This document shows, piece by piece, positions 1-9,427 of a stretch of 64,000 nt of DNA. The notes under the pieces were generated by a model. The model did no database searches. It was not told the origin of the DNA and saw only the letters and a program-made list of their open reading frames with translations. Positions within the stretch are counted from its first letter, which is position 1. Each line of letters starts with the position of its first letter. The DNA is from Curtobacterium sp. S6. GTDB taxonomy: Bacteria; Actinomycetota; Actinomycetes; Actinomycetales; Micrococcaceae. Both the position numbers and the translations under genes were made by a program. Location of the stretch: NCBI RefSeq assembly GCF_000710345.2, contig NZ_KL537414.1, positions 144,965 to 208,964 on the forward strand, written 5' to 3'.

Positions 1-163
1 GCGTGGATGGGATATTGTGCGGTTGGACATGGATGACTCGCATCCGTCACCCCAGGGTGACGACGCCGATCCGTCGGCGAATCTGTCCACGGAAGAGAGC
101 AAGCCGGATATGCCGGACAACGTGAGGACTCTCCACTTTATGCGCGGGCCAGGCTCGCGCGCT

Positions 164-176
164 TAGACTACGTCGG
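164..176 (+). promoter_or_regulatory. TAGACT -10 box before the L,D-transpeptidase gene
   Basis: TAGACT at 164-169 is followed by exactly 7 nt and then ATG 177. The same TANNNT-N6/7-start geometry recurs before the PMT, rsmI, rsmA, rmlB, sufS and punA genes in this window. It implies a leaderless or very short-leader transcript. No convincing -35 was found. Confidence 0.45.
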
Positions 177-1532
177 ATGGTCGTGCTAGGGAACACGATC
201 TTCCGTGATGCCGCACATCGGAAGGAAACCTTAGCTTTGGCCGAACCCACCTCGAACCACCGCGAGCATCGAGCTCAGGGGCGTATCGGAAGTCTTTCCG
301 ATCCCGATAACGCCCGCCCCCTCCTGAGCCGGCGCAAGGCCGTCGCCGGGGGCGCCCTGGGGCTCTTCAGCGCCGCGATCCTTTCGGCGTGCTCCAATAA
401 TTCCGGGGGCTCCCCGGGGGCCTCCGGGAGCAGCTCGTCGGGCGCGTCATCGGCCGCTGCCCCGGTCTTCGAGCCAGAGGTCACGGTCGTTCCCGCCGCC
501 GATGCGCAGGAGATTAACCCGGTGGCCCCGGTGACCGTCAGCACGAAGCAGGGCAAGATCGAGAAGGTCACCGTTGACGGTGGCAAGGAGCCTGTGCAGG
601 GCAAGGTCTCACCGGACGGGCTGACCTGGACCTCCGAAGGCCCCTTGGACTTCGATACCCAGTACACCGTCAACTACTCGGTGAGCAACGGTAAGGCCTC
701 GAAGGACGGGCAGAGCGGCTTCACGACCGTCGTCGCGGCCAATGAGGCGGACGCCAAGATCAACGTCGCCGACGGCAAGACCTACGGCACCGGCCAGATC
801 ATCGAGATCAACTTCTCCGAGCCCGTGACCAACCGGGCCGAGATCGAAAAGGCCATCACCGTGACGGGCGGCGGCATGGGCCCCGGACGTTTCCGCTGGT
901 ACAAAGACACGATGGTTCGCTACCGCCCCGAGGACCTGTGGGCGCCGAACTCCGAGATCACGATCAACGCCGACCTGCTGGGCAAAGACCTCGGCGGCGG
1001 TCAGATCGGCAACCAGAACTACCAGGTCACCTTCAAGACCGGTGACAAGCACTACGCCTACGTGGACAACAACACGAAGACGATGACCATGTACGTCAAC
1101 GACAAGAAGGTGCGCGAGGCCTTGGTGACCCTGGGCGACCCGGAGTGGCCCTCGGTCACCGGCAAGCTCGTCATCATGGAGCAGGCCAAGAAGTACAAGT
1201 TTGACGCGAGCACCCTGGGCATCAAGAAGGGCGATCCGCACTGGTACGAAACCTTTGAAGCGACCAACACCAACCGGCTGACCAGTAGCGGAGCCTTCGT
1301 TCACCAGGCGGAGCCCTCCGCGTATGCCTACGTGGGCGTCGCGAATATCTCGCACGGTTGCATCGGTCTGTTGCCCGACGACGCGGAATTCTTCTTCGAC
1401 ACCTTCATGGTCGGCGACGTGGTCCAAACCGAAAACACCGGCTACGGCCAGGCGGACCCGGATAACGGGTATGGTGACTGGAATATCCCGTGGGAGCACT
1501 ACACGGATACCAGCTGGAAGGGTAACTGGTAG
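177..1532 (+). CDS. Tat-exported lipoprotein L,D-transpeptidase
   Basis: Predicted L,D-transpeptidase that makes 3->3 cross-links in peptidoglycan on the outer face of the membrane. A twin-arginine segment (SRRKAVAGG) leads into a hydrophobic stretch ending in a lipobox (LSAC), then a Ser/Gly-rich linker. Two Ig-like domains follow, then a YkuD catalytic domain with the SHGCIGL motif near residue 393 (catalytic Cys) and a C-terminal Trp-rich tail. Length of 451 aa fits actinobacterial Ldt proteins. ATG 177 sits 7 nt after a -10 box. TTG 237, preceded by AAGGA, is a serious alternative start that gives a shorter n-region (431 aa). Function is secure from the motif; the start is uncertain. Confidence 0.9.
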   Translation: MVVLGNTIFRDAAHRKETLALAEPTSNHREHRAQGRIGSLSDPDNARPLLSRRKAVAGGALGLFSAAILSACSNNSGGSPGASGSSSSGASSAAAPVFEPEVTVVPAADAQEINPVAPVTVSTKQGKIEKVTVDGGKEPVQGKVSPDGLTWTSEGPLDFDTQYTVNYSVSNGKASKDGQSGFTTVVAANEADAKINVADGKTYGTGQIIEINFSEPVTNRAEIEKAITVTGGGMGPGRFRWYKDTMVRYRPEDLWAPNSEITINADLLGKDLGGGQIGNQNYQVTFKTGDKHYAYVDNNTKTMTMYVNDKKVREALVTLGDPEWPSVTGKLVIMEQAKKYKFDASTLGIKKGDPHWYETFEATNTNRLTSSGAFVHQAEPSAYAYVGVANISHGCIGLLPDDAEFFFDTFMVGDVVQTENTGYGQADPDNGYGDWNIPWEHYTDTSWKGNW

Positions 1533-1622
1533 ACGTCTTCCGGTGCGCCACGGCGCCCCCAGTGATGGGGGAGTCGTGGCTTCCCGCGTATCAGCGTCAC
1601 CGCATTTCTAGTGAGGAGAAGC

Positions 1623-2714
1623 ATGCCCGCCCCATCACGACCCGATGAACCCGAGGCCCCTTGGGCGGAGACTCCTCGACCGGAATGGGATAACCTGCTC
1701 CCGGCGGTGGCCCCGGAGACGGTGGATACCGGCACCACCGGGGCAACGGGTCGTGCCGGACTCCGCCGCCCCGAAACGACGGCACGCACCGCCTCGGCGC
1801 ACGACGCATCGTCTGCGGCGTCGACCGGCGATGGCTCGCGGGCCTCAGGCGGTGGCACCTCGGCAGTTGCCGTCGCGGGCGAGGAGCGTGCCGACCCCGG
1901 CAATCTCCAGGCCGACGCGCAGGCCGAGGACGGCCGACGAGGGGGCGCGGGCCGAGGCTCCCGGGCGGCGGCCCGGGACGAGGCGATCGAGGACCGCCCC
2001 AGAGCCCTCGGCCTTCGGCGGGCCGTGATCACCATCGCCGTCCCCCTGGCCACGCTCATGCTGGCCATCCGGCTCGTGGCGACCCCGGCTTTTCTCTGGC
2101 TCGAATATCACCGCCCCGGCTTCCCCGAGGATGCCTACGGATTCTCGACCGATGACCGCATGACCTTCGGCTCCTACGGGCTGAACTACATCCTGAATTT
2201 CGCGCCGTCGCGCTTCCTGAGCGACGTCGTCACCCCGCACGGACAGACGGTGTTCTTGCCGGCAGAGGTGGGCCACATGACCGACGTCAAGCACGTGATG
2301 CTGTGGTCGCTGGTGGGAATCACCGCGTTGGCCCTGGTCGCTCTTCTGTGCATGACCGGGTTGCGGCGTCGGGCCCCGGGCGCGATCCGGAAGAGCTTAT
2401 TCCTGGGCGCGTGGCTCACGCTCATTCTGCTGGTCGTCCTGGGGGTCCTCGCGGCCGTCGGCTGGGAATCCTTCTTCACGACGTTCCACGAAATCTTCTT
2501 CTCCGGTGGCAACTGGGCCTTCCGCGAATCCGACAGCCTGATCCGGCTCTTCCCGGAGCAGTTCTGGGTGGATTCGGCGGTCGTGATCGCCGCGGTGAGC
2601 ATCATCGTCAGCGCCGTGATCCTGGCGATCACCTGGCCCACCAAGGCACGCCGTCAGCGGACCCTCCAGCGGATCCACGAGCGTCAGGGAGCCCGCGAGC
2701 GGCTCAGCCACTGA
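1623..2714 (+). CDS. integral membrane protein, TIGR01906-like
   Basis: Multi-pass membrane protein of unknown role. The first ~135 residues are a low-complexity Ala/Gly/Arg/Glu-rich cytoplasmic region. Hydrophobic segments follow near residues 140-160, 225-245, 260-285 and 325-345. A long extracytoplasmic loop with the YGF...MTFGSYGLNYIL pattern and the FHEIFFSGGNWAF signature lies between them, typical of the family annotated as TIGR01906 integral membrane protein in actinobacteria and firmicutes. ATG 1623 is chosen because GAGGAG lies 4 nt upstream. It follows the L,D-transpeptidase by 90 bp in the same direction, and co-transcription is possible. No catalytic residues can be named. Confidence 0.75.
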   Translation: MPAPSRPDEPEAPWAETPRPEWDNLLPAVAPETVDTGTTGATGRAGLRRPETTARTASAHDASSAASTGDGSRASGGGTSAVAVAGEERADPGNLQADAQAEDGRRGGAGRGSRAAARDEAIEDRPRALGLRRAVITIAVPLATLMLAIRLVATPAFLWLEYHRPGFPEDAYGFSTDDRMTFGSYGLNYILNFAPSRFLSDVVTPHGQTVFLPAEVGHMTDVKHVMLWSLVGITALALVALLCMTGLRRRAPGAIRKSLFLGAWLTLILLVVLGVLAAVGWESFFTTFHEIFFSGGNWAFRESDSLIRLFPEQFWVDSAVVIAAVSIIVSAVILAITWPTKARRQRTLQRIHERQGARERLSH

Positions 2715-2738
2715 GGCCGCGGCCCGCAACAGCGCGGG

Positions 2739-3341
2739 TCACGATGAGCGTGCGGTGTCGTCCACCCAGCGGTGGAGCGCGGGGAGCAGCTCGCCGATCG
2801 CGTCCTGAATCTCCGTGACGGCCCGGCGGGCGGCTTCGTTTCCCTTGCGAAAGGGATCGGCGATGCCGTCCTCGGGCTGCCCGGCCGCGGCATGCGACCG
2901 CAGCCACACCGCCGGATCGGTCATTCCCGAGACCGGCGCGTGGGCGGCGGAAAGGTTGCGGGCGGCGTGCTTGAGCAAGAATGTTTTGCCGACCGCCGCC
3001 GGCCATTCGTCGAGGATCCACTGACGGTGGTGTCCCTCCATGGCGAGCACGATGTCCGCGTGGCGGATCATCTCCCCGGTCAGTTGCTGGGCCCGATGCT
3101 CGCCGAACGGCACGCCCCGCTCGCGCAGTTCGGCGCCCACCTCCTCGGCGACCGGAGAGCCCACGACCGCCGCTGTTCCGGCGCTCGCGAAGACCAGGCG
3201 CGAATCCTCCGGGCTCCGCTGGCGGGCCAGCAGCTCGGCGGAGGCCGAGCGGGCGATATTGCCGGTGCAGACGAACAGAGTGGCGTAGGGCGCCGGACCC
3301 GCCGCGTGTGCAGCGGGCCCGGAATTCGTGGGGCTGTTCAC
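2739..3341 (-). CDS. low-molecular-weight protein-tyrosine phosphatase
   Basis: Cytoplasmic phosphatase that removes phosphate from tyrosine residues, typically of BY-kinases and exopolysaccharide enzymes. The P-loop CX5R signature VCTGNIARS is near residue 25, and a late DPF motif supplies the general-acid Asp. The 200-aa length is slightly above the family norm because of a Pro/Ala-rich N-terminus. Start GTG 3341 has GGAGGAG 6 nt upstream. It is convergent with the membrane protein gene and 44 bp from the end of the PMT gene. The Wzz/BY-kinase at 32.5-33.9 kb carries the Tyr cluster that such a phosphatase would act on; that pairing is an inference. Confidence 0.88.
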   Translation of the reverse strand: MNSPTNSGPAAHAAGPAPYATLFVCTGNIARSASAELLARQRSPEDSRLVFASAGTAAVVGSPVAEEVGAELRERGVPFGEHRAQQLTGEMIRHADIVLAMEGHHRQWILDEWPAAVGKTFLLKHAARNLSAAHAPVSGMTDPAVWLRSHAAAGQPEDGIADPFRKGNEAARRAVTEIQDAIGELLPALHRWVDDTARSS

Positions 3342-3384
3342 GGAAGACTCCTCCGAGGTGCGAGGTGAGGTGGTCGTGGGCGGA

Positions 3385-5040
3385 TCAGATCCAGGCGTTG
3401 AACCACATCCGCCACCGCCAGTGATCGTAGGGGATGGTCTGGCCCGTCCAAATCGGCCAGAAGAAATTGCTGATCAGCAGCGCGGCGATGAGGAATGTGC
3501 CGACGACGATGAGCCCGAGGCGTCGTCGGCGCACGGTGTCTCCGGGCCTGCCGAGGCCAAGCCCCAGGACCGCCGTGAGCCCGAGAATCAGCCACGGCAG
3601 GAACGACAGGGCGTAGAAGTAGAAGGTCGTGCGCTCGGGATAGGCGAACCACGGCAGATAGGCCACGGCGAAGACCAAGAAGATCGCGCCCATGCGCCAG
3701 TCCCTCTTGATGATCCACCAGATCAGCACGAAGATCATGGCCGCCGCCGCGGACCACCAAATCAGGGGATTGCCGACGTTGAGAATGGCCGCCGAGCAGT
3801 GATCGGCCGCGCATCCGGCCTGGCCGGAATCGTAGGACTGGTAGTAATACGAGGTGGGCCGGCCCAGAATGAGCCACTGCCACGCCGGCGACATGTAGGT
3901 GTGCGGCGTGTCCAGGTGCGTGTGAAATTCGTAGGCCTCCACGTGGTACGCCCAGAGGCTCCGTAACGGGGCCGGGAGCCATTGAACCCCCTGGTCCGGA
4001 TGTTCCTGGGCCCAATGGCGGTTGAAACCGTCCGAGGACGCGAACCAGCCGACCCAGGTCACCAGGTAGGTCCCGAGCCCCACGACGACCACCGAGATGA
4101 AGGCCCTCCAGGCATCTTTGAGGAGCGCGGCCGTGAACCAGTTGCGGACACCAACAACCCGCCTCGCGGAGATATCCCACAGCACGGTCAGGATGCCGAA
4201 GATCGCCACGAAAAACAGCGAATTCCACTTGACGCCGACCGCCGCACCGCACGCGATGCCCGCCGCGATCCGCCACCAACGGATTCCCAGCCACGGTCCG
4301 TACGAAAGATACGACCGGCTCGGAATTCCCGTGTCACCCGCCGATGCCGAGACCAGACACGCGAGCCGTCGTCGGCTCGCGGTGCGATCGGCGACCAGGA
4401 GCGCGAAGGCCAGGAGCAGCCAGAACATCTGGAAGATGTCGAGCAGGGCCAGCCGAGACTGGACGATGTGCAGCCCGTCGATGGCCATGAGGAATCCCGC
4501 GATCGACGCGAGGGTGATGGACCGGAACATCATCCAGGCGACCCACATCAGAACCGCGATCGATAAGGTTCCAAAGAGCGCCGCGGAGAAGCGCCACCCG
4601 AGGGGGTTGTCGTCGCCGAAGAGCAGCATGCCGAGGGCGATCATCCACTTGCCCAGCGGCGGATGCACCGCGTATTCGGGGTGGTCGGAGGGCTGCACCG
4701 GGTTCCCGGCGAGGAACGAGTCGTTGGCGTTCTCGGGCCACTGACGTTCATACCCGAAGTGGAACAGCGAGTAACCGTCTTTGGCGTAGTACGTCTCGTC
4801 AAAGGCCATCGCGTTGGGATGGGAAATGCTGACGAACCTCAGCAGCGCCGCCACGACCATGACGACGGCCGGTCCGATCCACCAGTACCGAGGCAGGTAG
4901 GCCGGGCCGACGCGGAGCCGATCCCACAGTGACTCCGGGGAGAAATGCGCCGGTCGGAACCGAGTTGCGGCGGTCGGGCGGCGTCGGGTTGGGGCCCGTC
5001 GTGCCGAACGCGAGGTCGAGATGTCATCGGGGGTTCTCAC
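3385..5040 (-). CDS. PMT-family protein O-mannosyltransferase (GT39)
   Basis: Polytopic membrane enzyme that transfers mannose from polyprenyl-phosphate-mannose to Ser/Thr of exported proteins. The first extracytoplasmic loop carries the family signature with acidic residues (FDETYYAKD), and HPPLGKW follows. About ten to eleven hydrophobic segments and a Trp-rich C-terminus (WRWRMWFNAWI) match actinobacterial PMT. GTG 5040 is preferred over ATG 5049 because the sequence read on the minus strand is TAGCAT-N7-GTG, the window's recurring leaderless promoter geometry; the result is 551 aa. It is divergent from the CgeB-like glycosyltransferase. Similar actinobacterial loci have PMT directly divergent from rsmI. 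Confidence 0.9.
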   Translation of the reverse strand: MRTPDDISTSRSARRAPTRRRPTAATRFRPAHFSPESLWDRLRVGPAYLPRYWWIGPAVVMVVAALLRFVSISHPNAMAFDETYYAKDGYSLFHFGYERQWPENANDSFLAGNPVQPSDHPEYAVHPPLGKWMIALGMLLFGDDNPLGWRFSAALFGTLSIAVLMWVAWMMFRSITLASIAGFLMAIDGLHIVQSRLALLDIFQMFWLLLAFALLVADRTASRRRLACLVSASAGDTGIPSRSYLSYGPWLGIRWWRIAAGIACGAAVGVKWNSLFFVAIFGILTVLWDISARRVVGVRNWFTAALLKDAWRAFISVVVVGLGTYLVTWVGWFASSDGFNRHWAQEHPDQGVQWLPAPLRSLWAYHVEAYEFHTHLDTPHTYMSPAWQWLILGRPTSYYYQSYDSGQAGCAADHCSAAILNVGNPLIWWSAAAAMIFVLIWWIIKRDWRMGAIFLVFAVAYLPWFAYPERTTFYFYALSFLPWLILGLTAVLGLGLGRPGDTVRRRRLGLIVVGTFLIAALLISNFFWPIWTGQTIPYDHWRWRMWFNAWI

Positions 5041-5053
5041 CCGTCCCATGCTA
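5041..5053 (-). promoter_or_regulatory. leaderless-type -10 box for the PMT gene
   Basis: Minus strand TAGCAT (5048-5053) lies 7 nt before GTG 5040. The stretch GGGACGGGTGAGA is nearly the same as in front of rsmI and punA. Confidence 0.45.
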
Positions 5054-5260
5054 CGGGAGGGCGGCTGTGCTTGACCGTCATGTCGCCTGTGGAGACCCCG
5101 ACCACGAGTGCGGGAGGCCGCCGAAATTCCCTATATAGTTAAGGGCCGATGACCGAGATTTCGCTCACCAACGGGTGAGCACTTGCGCTGCGGGGGACTT
5201 CATGCACCATCGAACCGTCGAGGCCCGGGTATCGGAATGCGGGAGCAGGGGAGTTCGCGC

Positions 5261-6271
5261 GTGAGGGCCGCGAATCGCCTGCTCATTCTGAGCCCGGCCT
5301 TCCACGATTACGACGTCGCCTTTGCGGCGGCATTCGAACAGATCGGATACGAGACACACACCCACCTCTACGACCGTTTTGCGAGCCTTCCCCAGAAGGT
5401 CAAGAACAAGGTGCGCTTCGAGCTACCCGAGAGGTTGGGCCGGGACACCACCGCCCTTCGCGAGGAGCACGCCAATGCCGGGGCGTTGGCCGCCTTGCGG
5501 GAGGTCAAGCCCGATCTCGTCTTGGTCGTCAAGGGGGACGTGCTCCACCCGAACGTATGGCAGGAGATCGCCTCGCGAGGGATCCCGGTCGTGCTCTGGC
5601 TGTGGGACGAGGTGCGCCGAACCCGTTGGCAGCCCGACCGGTTGCGCGTGATCCCGAGTGTCGCCAGTTACTCGGCCCTCGACGTCGAGGCCTTTCGAGC
5701 CGAGGGCATCAACGCCTCCTACGTGCCGATGGGCTTCGACCATCTCCTCGAATTTCCGAACGGGCCCGTCGTGCCCGAGATCACCCACATCGGGGCCCGA
5801 TACCCCAAGCGTGAGGCGATCCTCACGGATCTTTACGGCCGTGGGTTCCGGGTCAAGAGCTATGGCCGGGACTGGTCCCACGACGTGCGGGACAGGCTCC
5901 GCACTTGGGGCGGCGACCGTCCCGAGCTTCCCGCCGGCAGGGACCTGGACAGGGCGAATGCCTACGCCACGATGCGAGACTGCCTGGCGACCCTCAATAT
6001 CCACGGAGACCAGGATGGCTTCACCATGCGGACCTTCGAGGCCGCGGGCGTCGGGGCGATCCAGCTGTGCGACCGGGCCGACGTCGCCGACTACTACGAG
6101 CCCGACCGCGAAATTCTGACCTTTGGCTCCACGGACGAGGCCCGGGAACAGATTTCGCGGGTTCAAGCCGACCCAACCTGGGCCGGAGCCATCCGCGATC
6201 GGGCCCGAAGCCGCACTCTCGCGGAGCACACCCTGGTCCATCGCGCGCGTGCCATCGCGCAGTTGTGGTGA
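5261..6271 (+). CDS. CgeB-like glycosyltransferase
   Basis: Predicted cytoplasmic GT-B glycosyltransferase. The C-terminal third carries the CgeB/Glyco_trans_1_2 pattern: LNIHGDQDGFTMRTFEAAGVGAIQLCD followed by YYEPDREILTFGSTDEA, where the donor nucleotide sugar binds. The N-terminal half has Rossmann-like strands (RLLILSPAFHDYDVAF; PDLVLVVKGD). GTG 5261 is chosen because GGGGAG precedes it by 7 nt; upstream in-frame starts lack a binding site. It interrupts what is otherwise a PMT/rsmI divergent pair, and ends 42 bp before rsmI. The acceptor is unknown. CgeB relatives decorate spores or S-layers, but that role is not implied here. Confidence 0.75.
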   Translation: MRAANRLLILSPAFHDYDVAFAAAFEQIGYETHTHLYDRFASLPQKVKNKVRFELPERLGRDTTALREEHANAGALAALREVKPDLVLVVKGDVLHPNVWQEIASRGIPVVLWLWDEVRRTRWQPDRLRVIPSVASYSALDVEAFRAEGINASYVPMGFDHLLEFPNGPVVPEITHIGARYPKREAILTDLYGRGFRVKSYGRDWSHDVRDRLRTWGGDRPELPAGRDLDRANAYATMRDCLATLNIHGDQDGFTMRTFEAAGVGAIQLCDRADVADYYEPDREILTFGSTDEAREQISRVQADPTWAGAIRDRARSRTLAEHTLVHRARAIAQLW

Positions 6272-6301
6272 GGCGGCTCGGTCTGCGGTCGGGCGATTGG
6301 C

Positions 6302-6313
6302 TAGTCTGGACGG
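6302..6313 (+). promoter_or_regulatory. leaderless-type -10 box for rsmI
   Basis: TAGTCT at 6302-6307 lies 6 nt before GTG 6314. The core TAGTCTGGACGGGTGA almost equals the one at punA on the opposite strand. Confidence 0.45.
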
Positions 6314-7207
6314 GTGAACTCGACAAACGAAACCCCTGACCCCGCCCCGGATGCGGCCTCCGCCGGGCAACTGGTCCTGGCCGCGACCCCCATCGGAAAC
6401 CTCCGTGATGCCAGCGAAAGGCTCAAGGAATATCTGTCGAGCGCCGACGTCGTCGCGGTGGAGGACACCCGCCGGTTGCGGACCCTCGCCTCGGGCTTGG
6501 GCGTCACCGTGACCGGCCGCGTGGTGACCAACCACGACCACAACGAGGGCCGCCGGTCAGAGGAGCTCGTCGCGGAGATCGCGGCGGGCAAGACCGTGTT
6601 GCTGATGTCCGACGCGGGCATGCCGACCGTCTCCGATCCCGGGTTCCGGGTGGTCGAACAGGCCGTTGCCGCGGGCCAGACCGTGACCTGCGCCCCCGGC
6701 CCCTCCGCGGTCTTGGCGGCGCTCGCGGTTTCGGGCTTGCCGACGGACCGATTCACTTTCGAGGGATTTATCCCGCGCAAGGCCTCCGAGCGCAAGGCCC
6801 GCCTGGCGGAATTGGCGGCCGAGCCCCGCACGATGGTCTTCTACGAAGCCCCGCACCGCCTCGGAGCCATGCTGGGGGCGCTCGTGGAGGCCTTCGGCGA
6901 TGAACGACGGGCCGTGGTCGCGCGCGAGCTGACCAAGCTCCACGAAGAGACCCTTCGGGGGTCGCTGGGGGAGCTGTTCATGTGGGCCGATCAGCATCAG
7001 GTCCGCGGCGAGATCGCCGTGGTGGTGGCGGGTGCCCCCGAGCCCGAGGCGGAGCGACCCGAAGACCTCGTGGGCGAGGTCGAGGCCCTCGTCGAGGGTG
7101 GCCTGCGGTTGAAGCAGGCCGTCAACGACGTCTCCTCGCAGCATCAGGTGGGCAAGCGAGATCTGTACGAGGCCGTGTTGTCCCAACGCTCCGAAACCGA
7201 TGACTGA
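6314..7207 (+). CDS. rsmI: 16S rRNA (cytidine1402-2'-O)-methyltransferase
   Basis: SAM-dependent methyltransferase that 2'-O-methylates C1402 in the decoding centre of 16S rRNA. Tetrapyrrole-methylase fold motifs are clear: LVLAATPIGNLRDAS near residue 18, VVAVEDTRRLRTLA, VLLMSDAGMPTVSDPGFRVV, CAPGPSAVLAALAVSGLPTDRFTFEGFIPRK, and FYEAPHRL. The usual C-terminal helical domain is present. Length of 297 aa is normal. Start GTG 6314 lies just after a TAGTCT box. It is followed 33 bp later by tatD. metG, which often lies between them in related genomes, is not here. Confidence 0.95.
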   Translation: MNSTNETPDPAPDAASAGQLVLAATPIGNLRDASERLKEYLSSADVVAVEDTRRLRTLASGLGVTVTGRVVTNHDHNEGRRSEELVAEIAAGKTVLLMSDAGMPTVSDPGFRVVEQAVAAGQTVTCAPGPSAVLAALAVSGLPTDRFTFEGFIPRKASERKARLAELAAEPRTMVFYEAPHRLGAMLGALVEAFGDERRAVVARELTKLHEETLRGSLGELFMWADQHQVRGEIAVVVAGAPEPEAERPEDLVGEVEALVEGGLRLKQAVNDVSSQHQVGKRDLYEAVLSQRSETDD

Positions 7208-7240
7208 CCGCGTGACCGACGAGAAAGGCATTCTCACCCG

Positions 7241-8338
7241 ATGAGCAACACAGCATCGAGCTCCTGGCGGGAGCTCGCCCCGGACACCCGAACCTTGACG
7301 AAGACGCTGTGGCCGGTCCCATCAGAGCGGCCGTACCCGGTCACCGGAGAGACACCGCCGGCGTATCAGGCCGAGCGCTATGTCGGCATCGCCGAGGAAC
7401 CCTCGGGGGAGGGCACTCGTCGCCGGCACACCGCGGGCGACGACGGCCGCTCGCGCAACCTCGTCTTTCCCCCGGCGCCTGAGCCGCTTCCCGTCCCCAT
7501 CGTGGACGATCACACCCACATGGATCTGCTTGATGGCGAGGTCGAGGTTAGCGCGCGTGACGCGCTGGATACGGGCGAAGCCGCTGGCATCGGGGCCATC
7601 GTCCAGGTCGGATGCGATCTGGAATCGTCGGCCTACGCCGTGGCCGCCGCGCAGGCCGACCCGCGGGTCCTGGCGGCGGTGGCGATCCACCCGAATGAGG
7701 CCCCTGGGCTCGTGGCCGCCGGCGAATTGGATGCGGCCCTCGAAGCCTTGGCGGAGATGGTGGACTCGTCCACCCGGGTGCGGGCCATCGGCGAGACCGG
7801 CCTGGACTACTTCCGCACCGAACCCGATGGTCGCGCCGCCCAGCAGGAGTCCTTCCGTCGCCACATTCGCCTGGCCAAAGAACGCGGACTTGCGTTGCAA
7901 ATTCACGACCGTGACGCGCACGACGACGTCGTGGCGATCCTGCACGAGGAAGGAGCCCCCGAGCGAACCGTATTCCACTGCTACTCGGGAGGTCCAGATC
8001 TGGCGAGGGTATGTAACGAGAACGGGTGGTACATGTCCTTCGCGGGCACGGTCACGTTCAAGAATTCCCACGCGGTCCAGGAATCCCTCGACATCGCGCG
8101 CCCCGAGCTGATTTTAGCCGAAACCGACGCGCCCTTCCTGACACCGCACCCGTATCGGGGCCGCCCCAACGCGTCTTACATGACCAACTACACGGTCCGT
8201 TACATGGCGGATCGCCGGGGGCAAGACCTGACCGAGCTGTGCGAGCAGATACGGTCCAATGCGGTGCGCGTTTACGGTTCCTGGGGGATCGAAGGGTTCA
8301 CGGAGGACCCGGGTCTTCCCACGTCGGCTCGCCTGTAG
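7241..8338 (+). CDS. tatD: TatD family metal-dependent DNase
   Basis: TIM-barrel metallohydrolase with 3'-5' exonuclease activity in the family. Metal ligands are visible: DDHTHMDLL (HxH; the leading Asp is where many TatD proteins have H/D), AIGETGLDY (Glu), [10 protein letters not shown] (His), VFHCYSGG (His) and [11 protein letters not shown] (Asp). The protein is 365 aa, longer than the usual ~260-300, because ~85 N-terminal residues rich in Arg/Pro precede the barrel; long TatD forms of this kind occur in Micrococcaceae. Start ATG 7241 has GAGAAAGG upstream. It lies in a same-strand run between rsmI and rsmA. Confidence 0.93.
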   Translation: MSNTASSSWRELAPDTRTLTKTLWPVPSERPYPVTGETPPAYQAERYVGIAEEPSGEGTRRRHTAGDDGRSRNLVFPPAPEPLPVPIVDDHTHMDLLDGEVEVSARDALDTGEAAGIGAIVQVGCDLESSAYAVAAAQADPRVLAAVAIHPNEAPGLVAAGELDAALEALAEMVDSSTRVRAIGETGLDYFRTEPDGRAAQQESFRRHIRLAKERGLALQIHDRDAHDDVVAILHEEGAPERTVFHCYSGGPDLARVCNENGWYMSFAGTVTFKNSHAVQESLDIARPELILAETDAPFLTPHPYRGRPNASYMTNYTVRYMADRRGQDLTELCEQIRSNAVRVYGSWGIEGFTEDPGLPTSARL

Positions 8339-8348
8339 AATTCGGGAC
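8336..8348 (+). promoter_or_regulatory. leaderless-type -10 box for rsmA
   Basis: TAGAAT at 8336-8341 overlaps the tatD stop codon and lies 7 nt before GTG 8349. Confidence 0.4.
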
Positions 8349-9248
8349 GTGATGGAAACAGCGCTACTGGGAGCCGCGGAGATCCGGGATCTCGCCGAAC
8401 GGGCCGGCATCCGCCCGACCAAGACCCTCGGGCAAAACTTCGTGATCGATCCGAATACGATCCGACGGATCATTTCCACGGCCAAGATCAGGCCGGAAGA
8501 GACGGTTCTCGAGGTTGGTCCAGGGCTCGGGTCCCTCACGCTGGGGCTCTTGGACGCGGCCGAACGCGTCGTCGCGGTGGAGATTGACCCCCCGCTGGCC
8601 GAGCAGCTTCCCGACACGGTCCGACGTTTCCGACCTGAGAAGGCGGACCGCCTCGACGTTGTGCTCTCGGATGCCATGAAGGTCCGGCACCTTCCGGTCG
8701 AGCCGACGGCGCTCGTGGCCAACCTTCCGTATAACGTCGCCGTTCCGGTGTTGCTGCATCTCCTGGCGCAGTTTCCGTCGATCACCCACGGTCTCGTCAT
8801 GGTCCAAGACGAGGTCGCGGATCGGCTGGCCGCCGAGCCGGGCAACAAAACCTACGGGGTTCCTTCGGTCAAGGCCTCCTGGTTCGCCGAGGTCCGCAAG
8901 GCCGGGGTGATCGGGACGAACGTGTTCTGGCCTGCCCCCAAGATCCGGTCCGGATTGGTGTCTTTCACTCGTCGCGAGGAGCCGCTGGCAGACGTGGACC
9001 GGGTCGCGCTCTTCGGCGTGATCGACGCCGCCTTCGCCCAGCGACGCAAAACGCTCCGGGCCGCCCTGGCGGGTTGGGCCGGTTCGTCGCAGCGGGCGGG
9101 CCGGATCCTGGAGGCCGCCGGCGTGGACCCCACTCTGCGCGGTGAACGGCTCGGCGTCAACGAATTCATCAGCATCGCTCGGGCGGCCGAGACGGTCCCC
9201 GCCTGGGTGGCGCGCGGTGATGTCCTCCCGCGCGGGTATTCACAGTAG
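8349..9248 (+). CDS. rsmA: 16S rRNA (adenine1518/1519-N6)-dimethyltransferase
   Basis: Dimethylates A1518 and A1519 of 16S rRNA late in 30S assembly (KsgA). Motifs: [15 protein letters not shown] near residue 20, [16 protein letters not shown] (SAM motif I), [29 protein letters not shown] (catalytic motif IV, NLPY), and the C-terminal [15 protein letters not shown] and [13 protein letters not shown]. Length of 299 aa is typical. The GTG 8349/ATG 8352 tandem start follows a TAGAAT box. In many Micrococcaceae ispE is the next gene; here the next gene is an ABC binding protein, so the local order is altered. Confidence 0.95.
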   Translation: MMETALLGAAEIRDLAERAGIRPTKTLGQNFVIDPNTIRRIISTAKIRPEETVLEVGPGLGSLTLGLLDAAERVVAVEIDPPLAEQLPDTVRRFRPEKADRLDVVLSDAMKVRHLPVEPTALVANLPYNVAVPVLLHLLAQFPSITHGLVMVQDEVADRLAAEPGNKTYGVPSVKASWFAEVRKAGVIGTNVFWPAPKIRSGLVSFTRREEPLADVDRVALFGVIDAAFAQRRKTLRAALAGWAGSSQRAGRILEAAGVDPTLRGERLGVNEFISIARAAETVPAWVARGDVLPRGYSQ

Positions 9249-9367
9249 GGGAATTCTTCGACTTCTTGGGTGGATCCTGACTGGGTGAAACGCTTCCTCT
9301 GGAATGAGAACACGCTCCTGACAGGCAGTTATACCGGTCGGTAACACTCGCGCACCGCGTTGTTCCT

Positions 9368-9383
9368 TGTGATAGCTCTCACT
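9368..9383 (+). promoter_or_regulatory. CRP/GlxR-type operator upstream of the ABC importer
   Basis: TGTGATAGCTCTCACT matches the TGTGA-N6-TCACA consensus of CRP/GlxR-family regulators at 9 of 10 half-site positions. It sits 45 bp before the binding-protein start, in a 180-bp spacer with AT-rich sequence on both sides. This suggests cAMP-dependent control of uptake, by analogy only. Confidence 0.55.
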
Positions 9384-9427
9384 AATATCTACCCCATCAT
9401 TTCAAAGTTGAATGTTGGGGGTACCTC